This document shows positions 23,572 to 33,703 of a DNA stretch of 64,000 nt, piece by piece; position 1 is the stretch's first letter; the number at the start of each line of letters is the position of its first letter. The stretch is from positions 1,860,101 to 1,924,100 of the forward strand of contig NC_003074.8 of the NCBI RefSeq assembly GCF_000001735.4. The letters are read 5' to 3'. The translations under genes were made by a program, and so were the position numbers. The DNA is from Arabidopsis thaliana (Eukaryota > Streptophyta > Magnoliopsida > Brassicales > Brassicaceae). Under the pieces are notes generated by a model that saw only the letters and a program-made list of their open reading frames with translations, had not been told where the DNA came from and made no database searches.

Positions 23572-24620
23572 TTAATAATAGTCACTATCACTTGCATCAC
23601 TTATCTCTTCCACTGGCATGGGAGTTACGTCAACAACGCTATCACAAGAATCATTGTCACCTTCAGTATCATCAGAGTTCTCTTCCGCTGGCATGGGTGT
23701 TACGTCAACAAGGCTACCAAGAGAATCGTTGTCACTTTCTGACTCATCAGAGATCTCTTCAACATGAACGACTGCTCGCGTCTCTTTGCAGCTACCGCGA
23801 CCATAGATACTTACTTCATAACTTTTGTACCCATCAAAAACAAACGTCAAGAACTCTCCATCTTTTAGCTCGTTATCGGCCACGAAATTTTCCCAGCCTC
23901 GTGCCAAATACACTTGCTCTCGCTTGCTCATCATTGCTACTTTCCAAACTCTTCCACCAGTTCCCGTGAGAATCGCTGTTTTGGGTAAACGACGCGGTAA
24001 ATGTTCGTAGTAAGACCTTGGTATCAGCTTCTCAACACAAGAAAATGTAACACAAGTTAAAACTGTAGAAATGAATGAGAAGCAAAACAACATAAACGAG
24101 AGACTCTTTCTGCAACAGAGGCTTTTTACACATGAGACAATAAGGAGAGTGATGGTTATATGTCTCACTAGACAAACAAAACTATGTTCCAAATAGCATA
24201 CTCATAAATAAGTTCAAAATCCAACAAAGATGGGTTATGTTTACCAATTTTTTCATCTAGGGATTTGTAAACACTACTAACCATACGAATTTTTGTTTAA
24301 AGAAAACCTCTGTTTTTGAATCTTTAAACATTTGAGAAAAACTTGAGAGATCCAACTCTATACTCTTGACAGATTCTAGCAATATCAACCGAAGTTGGTA
24401 AAAAAGTTAAAATCTTTAAAGAATTACTGACGTAAATTACTCACAACAAAGACTTAACATATAAAGCAAATAGATTTTTCCTAGAAACCAACTCAGACAC
24501 ATAACCTAATTTGTTTCAGAAACAAACTAAAAATCAAGAGAAAAATCTTACCAAAGAGTTGGAACTGACACAGGAAAGAAAGACAGTGTAGAAGCGAGGA
24601 AGTACATCACCGGAAGCCAT
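23572..24620 (-). CDS. B3-domain (REM-like) protein, short paralogue
   Basis: Exon 1 is 24620-24552 (69 nt, MASGDVLPRFYTVFL). Exon 2 runs from about 24027 (or 24030, both in frame) to 23572. The result is about 174 residues. Exon 1 has the same length as in the B3 gene at 5579 and differs at few residues. Exon 2 starts LIPRSYYEHLPRRLPKTAIL, and the B3 core (VWKVAM, ENFVADNELKDGEFLTFVFDG, YEVSIYGRG) is nearly the same. After the B3 domain comes an acidic tail with a 25-residue duplication, and the frame then stops. The second B3 region of the paralogue is missing. Inverted orientation and shared exon structure show a local duplication. A DNA-binding role is inferred from the family. Confidence 0.82.
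23604..23753 (-). repeat. 75-nt coding tandem duplication in the short B3 gene
   Basis: Two adjacent units of about 75 nt, each encoding DNDS..S.VDVTPMP(A/V)EE(N/I)SD followed by an acidic linker. A partial third unit (VEEISDESES) precedes them. The approximate boundaries depend on where the unit is cut. Confidence 0.75.
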
Positions 24621-25395
24621 TGAAGTTGCTGGAACTCTTTGTGTCTGTGAGGTAAAGAGAGAGCAGACGAATTATGTAACGTACGAAATGTATAAAAATT
24701 TCTAAGAAACTGAGAGAAAGAGAGGAAATTATTACCAAGTATTTGAGCTAATCTGGTCAAAAAGGGTCACTTAGAAGAAAAAAAACAAGTCCAGAGACTG
24801 AAGCAGGATTTGGATCACCGGAGAAAAGTAACTTGTGTGAGAGTGACTGAGACAGAGAGAGAGAGAGTATAGAGAGAGAGGTGGTGGTGTACTTGGGTTA
24901 ATCATCTTTACTTTATTTACCATTTGACCCCATATAATTTTTCAAAACAACCCCATAGTTTGTACTATATTACAGTCAATGATAGCAGTAAATGAAAAGA
25001 TGAGTCAATGACAACAACCAAAATGGAAATACCACAGTAAAGCTTTCTCCTCTTCTGTACGTCATCAATCTCTCTGTACTCTTTTGTCAAAAAAAACTTA
25101 TTGGGGGTAATTGTTTAGTTAATATTCAATTTTGATATGAAAAAAAAATTCTCAACAAACTTATAAATCTTTTACGTGATTTGAAATTTTGGGAAATAAT
25201 AATGGTATGCGTATCTGATCGATCCAAAACCAAATATGAATATTTGACATGTAAACTAAATCATGAAAATAAAGAATTTCAAAAAAAAAAAAATGTGGAT
25301 TCCTATATTAATCAATTGTTATTGTCCGACCCTCTACTCTCAAAAAACAAAACCCTAATTAAGCTCTTGAAGATCGATCATTCAACAACAAGAAG
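24621..25395. other. Divergent promoter region, short B3 gene and MKK8
   Basis: Contains GA-rich runs at about 24,855-24,880 in the B3 leader, then AT-rich sequence. The frame at 25,181-25,546 overlaps the MKK8 start in another phase and is a shadow. No other feature was recognised. Confidence 0.5.
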
Positions 25396-26277
25396 ATGGT
25401 TATGGTTAGAGATAATCAATTCCTTAACCTCAAACTGTCTCCTATACAAGCTCCTACTACTATCCCCCCTTGCCGCTTCCCCATCATACCCGCTACAAAA
25501 GTCTCTGCAACAGTTTCTTCCTGCGCAAGCAACACTTTTTCTGTAGCTAATTTGGACAGAATCAGTGTTCTTGGCAGTGGAAACGGAGGAACCGTATTCA
25601 AAGTTAAGGACAAGACAACCTCAGAGATCTACGCGTTGAAGAAAGTGAAAGAAAACTGGGATTCTACTTCCCTCCGTGAGATCGAAATCCTTCGCATGGT
25701 CAACTCTCCTTACGTCGCAAAGTGTCACGACATCTTCCAGAATCCTTCCGGAGAAGTATCTATTCTAATGGATTACATGGATCTTGGCTCGCTCGAGTCT
25801 CTACGCGGGGTTACAGAAAAACAACTCGCTTTGATGTCTCGTCAAGTTTTGGAAGGAAAAAATTACTTGCACGAGCACAAGATCGTTCATAGAGACATCA
25901 AGCCAGCGAATCTGCTACGTAGCTCAAAAGAAGAAGTCAAGATCGCAGACTTTGGAGTGAGCAAGATCGTGGTCAGGTCTTTAAACAAGTGCAACTCGTT
26001 CGTAGGCACGTTCGCATACATGAGTCCTGAAAGACTCGATAGTGAAGCTGATGGTGTTACAGAAGAAGACAAATCAAACGTTTACGCCGGAGATATATGG
26101 AGTTTTGGGCTTACGATGCTCGAGATCTTGGTGGGTTACTACCCGATGCTACCAGACCAAGCCGCGATAGTATGTGCAGTTTGTTTTGGAGAACCACCAA
26201 AAGCCCCCGAAGAATGCTCTGACGATTTGAAGAGTTTCATGGACTGCTGTTTACGCAAGAAAGCAAGCGAGAGATAG
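25396..26277 (+). CDS. MKK8: MAP kinase kinase 8 (C-terminally shortened)
   Basis: Intronless, 293 residues; M1 and M3 are both possible starts. The kinase domain has the glycine loop GSGNGG at 60-65, catalytic Lys at 82 (YALKK), HRD at 165-167, DFG at 185-187, and the plant MKK activation sequence S195-x5-S201 (RSLNKCNS). Then come GTFAYMSPER and DIWSFGLTMLEI. MKKs phosphorylate MAP kinases on the TxY loop. The frame ends with TAG right after RKKASER, where group D relatives read tryptophan. Fifteen more in-frame codons (TASQLLNHPFLLHQD) follow before a second stop. The N-terminal docking region (MVMVRDNQFLNLKLS) has only one early basic residue, fewer than expected for a D-site. Activity is therefore uncertain. 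Confidence 0.93.
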   Translation: MVMVRDNQFLNLKLSPIQAPTTIPPCRFPIIPATKVSATVSSCASNTFSVANLDRISVLGSGNGGTVFKVKDKTTSEIYALKKVKENWDSTSLREIEILRMVNSPYVAKCHDIFQNPSGEVSILMDYMDLGSLESLRGVTEKQLALMSRQVLEGKNYLHEHKIVHRDIKPANLLRSSKEEVKIADFGVSKIVVRSLNKCNSFVGTFAYMSPERLDSEADGVTEEDKSNVYAGDIWSFGLTMLEILVGYYPMLPDQAAIVCAVCFGEPPKAPEECSDDLKSFMDCCLRKKASER

Positions 26278-26325
26278 ACAGCTTCACAGCTTCTCAACCA
26301 CCCTTTTCTTCTCCACCAAGATTAG
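26278..26325 (+). other. Untranslated remnant of the MKK8 kinase tail
   Basis: The same frame continues past the MKK8 stop for 15 codons (TASQLLNHPFLLHQD) and ends in TAG at 26323-26325. This matches the final helix motif of MKK catalytic domains. It now lies in the 3' UTR. Confidence 0.8.
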
Positions 26326-27235
26326 GGTTAGGGTTATCTCCGAAGATATTGTATTGGTTACTGAAAACATTAGACTCTCAGTGATCCAAAGAGATCAAAA
26401 GATGCACCAAAGTAGGTTTTGGTCTACCACTTGTAAAGGATCGGAGATGAAGTGATGATATTAGTGGATTTCCGGGAGTAAAACTCCCGGCGAGATGTAG
26501 GGTCTCCACATTGGAGATCTGAACTCGTTAAATTCGTTGTGTCTTTTACGTTTCCGTAAGCTTGATCTTGATCATATATATCACAAACGAAAGATCGAGA
26601 CAGGAAGATGCGAGGCTAAACATGAGAGTGTACAAAGAGCGAATTTCTCGGCTACTACGTTTCTTGGATTCAAAGAAAGTTTAATCATAATATACCAAAC
26701 TAGTTTAGGCCTGAAAATTAATTTAGAATATGAAGTTACAGTCTCTTTGAGAAATATCTGTATAGTATTTCCTATGTGTTCTAACTAACTTAAACTCATA
26801 CCCGTTCAGGTTATGTTCCTTCCGCATTAACACATGATGATGATAATTGATGTTTGTGATCACCTTTGGGAACCATTAGGATCAAGATTCATCAAAAGTT
26901 GGAAAAGTAAAATAATCCTAACCAGATAAATTTTGGATTGAATTTTTCAAATCAAATCAGAATACATTGATTCTGTATATCTTATTGAAAAATCCATCAA
27001 TTTACATCAACAATTTTATATCTAATAATTAATTTAAAGAGAAAATTTATAAAAGTTTATTAGAGCAAATAACTCAAACTCGGATTTTATAGTCGTTATG
27101 ACCCGGTTTGACTATTGAACCGTTTAACCGAGAAATTGGGACTCAATTAAGACAACCGAAACTAGACCCGGATCCAGTGTTAGCGGGCTAGATTAAGGTG
27201 TCGGGTCATAGCGGAGAAGCAACCAGACGCCAACA
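26326..27235. other. Intergenic region, MKK8 to F-box gene
   Basis: Holds the MKK8 3' UTR and the F-box promoter, AT-rich at 26,930-27,070. A TTAGGG-type repeat of two and a half units lies at 26,322-26,336. Nothing else was recognised. Confidence 0.5.
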
Positions 27236-28519
27236 ATGAAAGCGATCCAGTTGCTGTGGGAAGCGATAATGGAGGCGACGAAGAGAGAAAGACGGAGAGA
27301 AGATGACGACGGCGAAAAAGCTTCACCGGAATCACTCGTTCTTCCACCAGAGATCATTACAGAAATTCTTCTCCGATTACCAGCCAAATCGATCGGGCGA
27401 TTCAGGTGCGTATCAAAGCTCTTTTGCACTTTATCGTCAGATCCAGGGTTCGCGAAGATTCACCTCGATCTGATCCTTCGAAACGAATCCGTAAGATCGC
27501 TCCACCGTAAGCTCATTGTGTCTTCACATAATCTGTACTCGTTAGATTTCAATTCGATCGGTGACGGAATTAGGGATTTAGCGGCTGTGGAACACAATTA
27601 TCCTCTTAAAGACGATCCAAGCATTTTCTCTGAGATGATTAGGAATTACGTGGGGGACCATCTGTACGATGATCGTCGCGTGATGCTTAAGCTGAATGCG
27701 AAATCGTATCGAAGAAACTGGGTTGAGATCGTTGGATCTTCCAATGGTTTAGTGTGTATCTCTCCTGGTGAAGGAGCTGTTTTCTTGTATAATCCAACTA
27801 CCGGAGATTCCAAGAGATTACCTGAAAATTTTCGTCCCAAATCTGTAGAATACGAAAGAGATAATTTCCAAACTTATGGATTTGGTTTCGATGGTCTCAC
27901 TGATGATTACAAATTGGTGAAGCTTGTTGCTACCAGTGAAGATATTCTCGATGCTAGTGTCTATTCCTTGAAGGCTGACTCATGGAGACGGATCTGCAAT
28001 TTGAATTATGAGCACAACGATGGCTCCTACACGTCCGGTGTGCATTTCAACGGTGCGATTCACTGGGTGTTCACAGAGAGTAGGCACAACCAAAGAGTGG
28101 TTGTAGCATTTGATATTCAAACCGAGGAGTTTCGAGAGATGCCAGTGCCTGATGAAGCTGAAGATTGTTCCCATAGGTTTAGCAACTTTGTGGTCGGAAG
28201 TCTCAATGGACGTCTCTGTGTGGTCAATAGTTGCTACGATGTGCATGATGATATATGGGTGATGAGTGAGTACGGTGAAGCTAAATCCTGGAGCAGAATT
28301 CGAATCAACTTGTTGTATAGGTCGATGAAACCGCTCTGTTCGACTAAGAACGATGAAGAGGTTCTTCTGGAGCTTGATGGAGACCTGGTGTTGTACAACT
28401 TTGAAACCAATGCATCGAGTAATCTAGGAATTTGTGGGGTTAAGCTCAGTGACGGGTTCGAGGCAAATACATACGTAGAGAGCCTCATATCACCCAACTC
28501 TTATGGTATAGAGAGCTGA
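27236..28519 (+). CDS. F-box protein with F-box-associated domain
   Basis: Intronless, 427 residues. The F-box covers about residues 35-75 ([40 protein letters not shown]) and would bind SKP1/ASK to form an SCF ubiquitin ligase. The rest is a type 1 F-box-associated region ([87 protein letters not shown]), which selects the substrate. The first in-frame ATG is used; a second at residue 12 is possible. The N-terminus is highly charged ([13 protein letters not shown]). The substrate is unknown. Confidence 0.93.
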
Positions 28520-29670
28520 GGAAGTCTGCTTTTTGCTAAGATATAATAAACCAACATTCGGATTAGAAATGTTTTAGAAACATAATCATGTAATATGTAT
28601 CATGTAATTAACAACGAATGGTCAATGGGTATTTTAAGTTTCTTTCTCCTTAATTCTCTCTTCCCGCTCTAACTTTTCGTCACTTCCTTTTTGTTTGTTA
28701 AAGATTACATCAAATTATTCATAATAATGATACCTGAGGAACTGCAAGTATTTGTCTGTAAAGAAAAAGTTAAATACGAGTGTAGAGAAGAAGGAGAACT
28801 TGATAACGATTTTACATGACATCCTAAGTTTCTACTAGATTCATATGAACTTCCAAAATGTCCTGAATCTTCCAAAAATTCTAACTTGGTAGGTTCTTCA
28901 CTTTCTTAAGATATTTAGGAAACAAACATGAAAATAACAGAGAACATACATGTCGGTCACTAAACCCACCGATTTATCAATGGATACAACCGGCCTCACC
29001 ACATCGACGACCTCCACCACCGCCTTTTCTGATGACTTTAAGTTAACAAAAGGGTTAGGATTTACATCGGCGGCCACAGATTCCATCTTCACTGATGAGG
29101 TAAGGCTTCATCTTCTTCTGATTTCTCAATCTGTAACAGAAGAAAGTGAACTCTTGAAGAAAATAAAGAAATCAATTGATGCTTTTCTGGTTTCACAGCA
29201 AACTCATTCTTGAATTTCTGATATAGATAAGAATATGTCAGATTTCTTTGCTAGAAAATATTCTACTTTCCCAGACAAAGGAGATAGTCTTACAAAGGAG
29301 ATAGTCTCTAGTCTATACCAAATGACGTTGTTTCACTTCAATTCATAATACCATCTCTGTTACAAGAAACTGGATCAATCATTTTTACGACATGAAGCAC
29401 CAGCGTCATTAAAAGCTAAACCATAAACTGAATCTAATGGCAAAATGATCCAAGAGCTCAGACATAAATGAAACAATGTTATTCATAAGGAGGCAGAACA
29501 GAGGGAGAGTCTGCCGCCGATGAGGCAACCAACACAGCCCAAATGAGAATCTATGAAGGACAAGAACAGAAAACAACCTCGCTACCAAACAGATTTTGAA
29601 GATTTAGACATCTTAGATTATAAACTCGAGAAACAAAGAGAATCAGGACAACTGACCTTACTTGGTTTTC
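28520..29670. other. Intergenic region with ambiguous small ORFs
   Basis: Contains the F-box gene 3' UTR, and the 3' UTR of FRS7 from about 29,400. In the middle, 28,950-29,213 (+) encodes 87 residues from an ATG (MSVTKPTDLSMDTTGL), while 28,898-29,092 (-) is also open (VAADVNPNPFVNLKSSEKAV). Neither is recognised; one may be a small gene or remnant. Confidence 0.35.
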
Positions 29671-31965
29671 TCATCTCTGCCAACACAGTTTCTTCCCACC
29701 CTCTCGCATGATCTCATATGCAAGCTTATACTTCTCCAGAGACGATGTCCCAAACTCTATATACTTTGAAGCTGCTTCCCTTAGGCTCCAGATCATCAAG
29801 GCCTTAAGGTCCTGAGAAGTCACCCCTGATTCTACATCTCGTACAAACCCAAACTCTGCGTTTTTGGTCCAGCGATGAAGTATATACCGAGATGGGAGTT
29901 CTCGAATGTCTAAGAGGTTAAACACTTTCAAGATATGTCTGCAGAGAAGTCCTTCGTACTCAAACATTTGACAACTGCAGCTTGCATTGAGATTCGATGC
30001 ACTGAAAGTCACGGCGTGCTTCTCGTTCTCGTTCCCACATTTCCTCACTAGAAATCTGCTGATGGCTCCCTCCTCGTAGGTCTTTAAACCGAGGTAATTA
30101 TAAGACTGAGCAAGCTCGCTCTGGAAAATTCTGAAGATGGTGAGCGTGTACAACCTTCTGCATTGTTCTTCAACGGGCTCTTTTGTCTGCAGAAACGGCT
30201 GCAAGTTATAAGAATTGAAATCTTCTTTTCTTTCCTCTTCACGGCGCTGCTCGAGTCCTTGCTCATACCGTGAGATGAACTCCCTAAGAGACGTTAGAGA
30301 ATTAAGGGAAGTGCCGTAAAACGGATCAAAGGTGCCGTCTACATGGATTCCACCAAAGAAACTGGCTCTTAGATATGCCGGTACCCATTTCTCGCGCTTT
30401 TCATATATTTCTCTAAGCCACATGTTATCCCTAAGGCCGTATTTGTTTACAAGAGAACTCCACATGGTATCAAACTCGACCGTTGTCTGAGACTGGTATA
30501 AACATTTCTCGTACTCGTACTTGAATTCATTCGGGAACGACCTGAGATTTTCTCGTTCTTTGGACCTTATTTGCCACGCTGAGAACCGGTGATGAGTCCC
30601 GGGAAAGACTTGAGCCACAGCTTGTTGGATAGGCAAGTCTTGATCAGCTACCATAGATCTCGGACGACGGCCTGACATTGCACGAAGCCATGTCTGAAAC
30701 AACCATGAGAAAGCCTCTTTAGATTCATCAGCAACTAAGGCACCCCCGAGAAGCACGGGTTGCCTATGATGATTAAAACCGATAAATGTTGCAAACGGAA
30801 CAGAGTAGTCTCCTTTTCTATATGAAGTATCAAAAACAACAGCATCACCAAATTGACTGCAGGCGAATCTTGACCGACTATCTGCCCAGAAAATGCTCAT
30901 GCAGCTTCCGTTACTATCAAGCTCGATGGCGTAAAAGAATCCCATGTCTTCTGCCTGTTTTGACTGAAAATAGTCAAGAAGCACTGGATACCATTCCTTA
31001 CCTATGGTGTTTTCTCGGGTACTACTGATGTGATTGCTTAAGTCGTTTAGTTCAATAAGATCCACAGAATCCAACCCTCCTGTCACATCATCTGTTATCT
31101 TTTTCATACCGGCATTCTTCTTTCCCGGTTCAAGGTCATGATTATGATCCTTATTGAGACGGTCGACTATCCAACCTCCAGAGTCTTGCCTTTTGATCCT
31201 CATGTAAGCTCCACAACCCATTCTCGAAGGATGTTGAAACCCCTCTTTCGAACAAACAAATCTTCTGGATGTGATCGAACCGTCAACTTTTGATCGAAAC
31301 AACTGCCCTATTCGAACTCTAAAACCTACAACTTCAGCATACGCTTGATAAAACTGGCACGCTTCATTAGCTGAGTTGAACTCCAACCCTGCATACGGTT
31401 CAGTGGCCTTGGGCTGAGTTTGCCCATCACTATCTTCAGCTCCTTTGAAGCGCTTAAAAGAGATCACACCAGAAGGGCATGACCTTCCTTTATCAGCCTC
31501 GTCAACAACTTTCATCTTGGGTCTATGTGGAACCGATATGCCTAGCTTAGTGGGAGCCGGTGCTCTCTGTTGTACAGAAGGACGGGGAGTAGTCTGAGCC
31601 TCCTCTATATGACCTCCAAGGTCATGGTTGTGCTCTTTCTGAATCTGGTCAAGAACCCATTTGCCAGTATCTCGTCTCTGAACTCGGATAAACGCAGGAC
31701 AACCGGTTCTTGAATTAAGCTGAAAACCTTCCTTTGAGCAAACAAACCTCCTCGATGAAACTGTACCATCGGTCCTAGATCTATACAACTGACCCGTCCT
31801 AACCTTAAAACCCGTCCGCGTAGCATAAGAGTTGTAGTAGTCCCTTGCTTCCTCAGCAGTATCAAACTCTAATCCAACATAAGGTTCAAGACCAGAATCT
31901 CCTTCGTTTTCAGCAATGCCATTGTTAGTCCCAACCATTCCTAATGGATAAGTTTTGACAACCAT
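29671..31965 (-). CDS. FRS7: FAR1-related sequence 7, domesticated MULE transposase
   Basis: One coding exon of 764 residues. It has two FAR1 DNA-binding domains in tandem, about 28-115 and about 190-275. Each has an EARDYYNSYA-like start, a SRRFVCSKEGFQ core and a final (E/D)HNHDL. A Mutator-like (MULE) transposase core follows at about 370-470 (VVFDTSYRKGDYSVPFATFI, MVADQD). A SWIM zinc finger, CSCQMFEYEGLLCRHIL, lies at about 660. FAR1/FRS proteins are transposase-derived transcription regulators. FRS7 with FRS12 is reported to repress flowering and growth genes. Upstream, an acceptor-like gatgcag near 31,995 and AT-rich sequence suggest a 5'-UTR intron. Confidence 0.95.
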   Translation of the reverse strand: MVVKTYPLGMVGTNNGIAENEGDSGLEPYVGLEFDTAEEARDYYNSYATRTGFKVRTGQLYRSRTDGTVSSRRFVCSKEGFQLNSRTGCPAFIRVQRRDTGKWVLDQIQKEHNHDLGGHIEEAQTTPRPSVQQRAPAPTKLGISVPHRPKMKVVDEADKGRSCPSGVISFKRFKGAEDSDGQTQPKATEPYAGLEFNSANEACQFYQAYAEVVGFRVRIGQLFRSKVDGSITSRRFVCSKEGFQHPSRMGCGAYMRIKRQDSGGWIVDRLNKDHNHDLEPGKKNAGMKKITDDVTGGLDSVDLIELNDLSNHISSTRENTIGKEWYPVLLDYFQSKQAEDMGFFYAIELDSNGSCMSIFWADSRSRFACSQFGDAVVFDTSYRKGDYSVPFATFIGFNHHRQPVLLGGALVADESKEAFSWLFQTWLRAMSGRRPRSMVADQDLPIQQAVAQVFPGTHHRFSAWQIRSKERENLRSFPNEFKYEYEKCLYQSQTTVEFDTMWSSLVNKYGLRDNMWLREIYEKREKWVPAYLRASFFGGIHVDGTFDPFYGTSLNSLTSLREFISRYEQGLEQRREEERKEDFNSYNLQPFLQTKEPVEEQCRRLYTLTIFRIFQSELAQSYNYLGLKTYEEGAISRFLVRKCGNENEKHAVTFSASNLNASCSCQMFEYEGLLCRHILKVFNLLDIRELPSRYILHRWTKNAEFGFVRDVESGVTSQDLKALMIWSLREAASKYIEFGTSSLEKYKLAYEIMREGGKKLCWQR

Positions 31966-33703
31966 GTTGTTCCCACAATTTAAACTGGTAGGTTCAGTAT
32001 CTGCACTGCATCAAAACCAAATGTACACAGACAGTTATCTAATATGCAACCAATGTCAGTGATGCGAAATCAAACTACACATTCTTGGACACAGAAAACA
32101 GTAAATACAAAACAAAGACAGATAGCTACTGAAAGATTATGTATCTCACACCTAAGCTTAGATCTCTAATTAGCCTCGCATTCTTTTTTTTTTTTATGTA
32201 ACCAAAAAACGCAAAAATGGAAAACTCCTAAAGAAGAAACAATGAGAAGATATAATCAGACAACTAGAGAAGTGCAGATTAATCATAACCCGTATCTGAA
32301 TTTAATTGAAGCTAAAAAGAAATGAAATTTGAGGGAGAAAAAAAGACAAAAAAACTAATCGAAACACATATCTGAAATGTATTGTCCTCCGAAGATTACC
32401 TCTCCATGTCCATAGAAGCGACCGAATCAGGAAAGAAAACGCAAAACCCTTCCTTTAATTAACACGACGGAGATTGCAAGACCGCTCGGAAAGGCTTCAA
32501 GTTTGTGTGCCGATTAGACTTCACTTTGGAGTCTCTCAATTCTTGACCCTCTTCACCATTCTCTTCGTAGAGAAGATTGCAACAAAGAAGATACACAATT
32601 TAGGGCTTGAAACGAAGAAGAAGATAGACAGAGATACATATAGAGATAGAGAGAGAGAATGAGAAGAAGCAAAGCAAAAAAGCTCCACCTTTATTTTTGA
32701 CCAAATGTAATAACATTACTTAAAAAATACTCTGTTTTTTATTAACTTTCCAAAGGACATGGTCTCGAGTCTCAACTCAAATTTAATAATAATAATAAAA
32801 AAGTCATCTTTATCATTATAAATTTTACAGATTTGAAAAAAGGAAACACATTTATTCTTCCCCTGAAGATACAAATCGATTTCGAGGATCGGAGGTATCT
32901 AGGGTTCTTCTGTATATCAATATTTTTCTCTAATAATCAGCTGAGGTTGGTTTGCTCGTCCTTTAGTTTTTTTCCCGCGTTATGTTAGTTACAAATCAGA
33001 GAATCCGTTAGTTAGTGATTCGCCATTACCAGACACCGGAATCTAACCCAAAGAAAGACACGAAATTGATCGGCGGTGTAAGCTTGTCGTCGGGAATTCC
33101 ACTAAACCGAGACCGAAGCGGACAAAACTATACCGGCCAAAAGTTCCTTATGCTTGCTTGTTGGAGAATCCTGCAGATTTGTGACGTCTCTCGCCTTAAT
33201 TCTGGTAAAACTTATTGTCTTCCTGTTTTGTTCTGGATTGATGTAGATTGATTTCAGACAGCCACTGTCTGTAACCGGAATTTCGAAACAGTGTCGCTAG
33301 TTTCTGTGTCGGATCTTTTTTCTTTAGTGATAAAGTTTTGATGATTTGTAAACAATTTAGATTCGATTCTCTGTTTATAAAAAGAATGAATTTAATCCTC
33401 CATTTTGTTTGTACCTATGTATATTACACGAGGAATATTCTAAAGGTTTGAATCAAAGAGAGGGAAACAAAACCGAAGAAAGGAGAAAAAAAAAATGATG
33501 ATGATGATAATACCATCTATCTCTTCTTGTGATGAAACACACTCTGAGCTCAAATGCACAACAATGTGTTTAACATTACAACTTTTTTTCACTTTGTAAT
33601 GAAACATTTTTGGCTCTCTTTGATCGCTAAAAACCCCTGCTTTCTTTTGTATCTTCTCCTCTCCTATATGTGCCATGTTTAATGGTTTTTTTCTTTTGCC
33701 TCT
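31966..33703. other. Intergenic region, FRS7 5' leader to GATL4 3' UTR
   Basis: FRS7 leader and promoter occupy about 31,966-32,680, with GA-rich sequence at 32,630-32,660. The stretch 32,880-33,260 is richer in G+C and looks transcribed, with an open frame at 33,015-33,251 that lacks an ATG; it may be a non-coding transcript or remnant. From about 33,420 on it is probably the GATL4 3' UTR. Confidence 0.4.

Noticed and set aside
25181-25546. 121-residue ORF before MKK8
   Set aside because: It overlaps the MKK8 start in another frame and its left part is AT-rich intergenic sequence.
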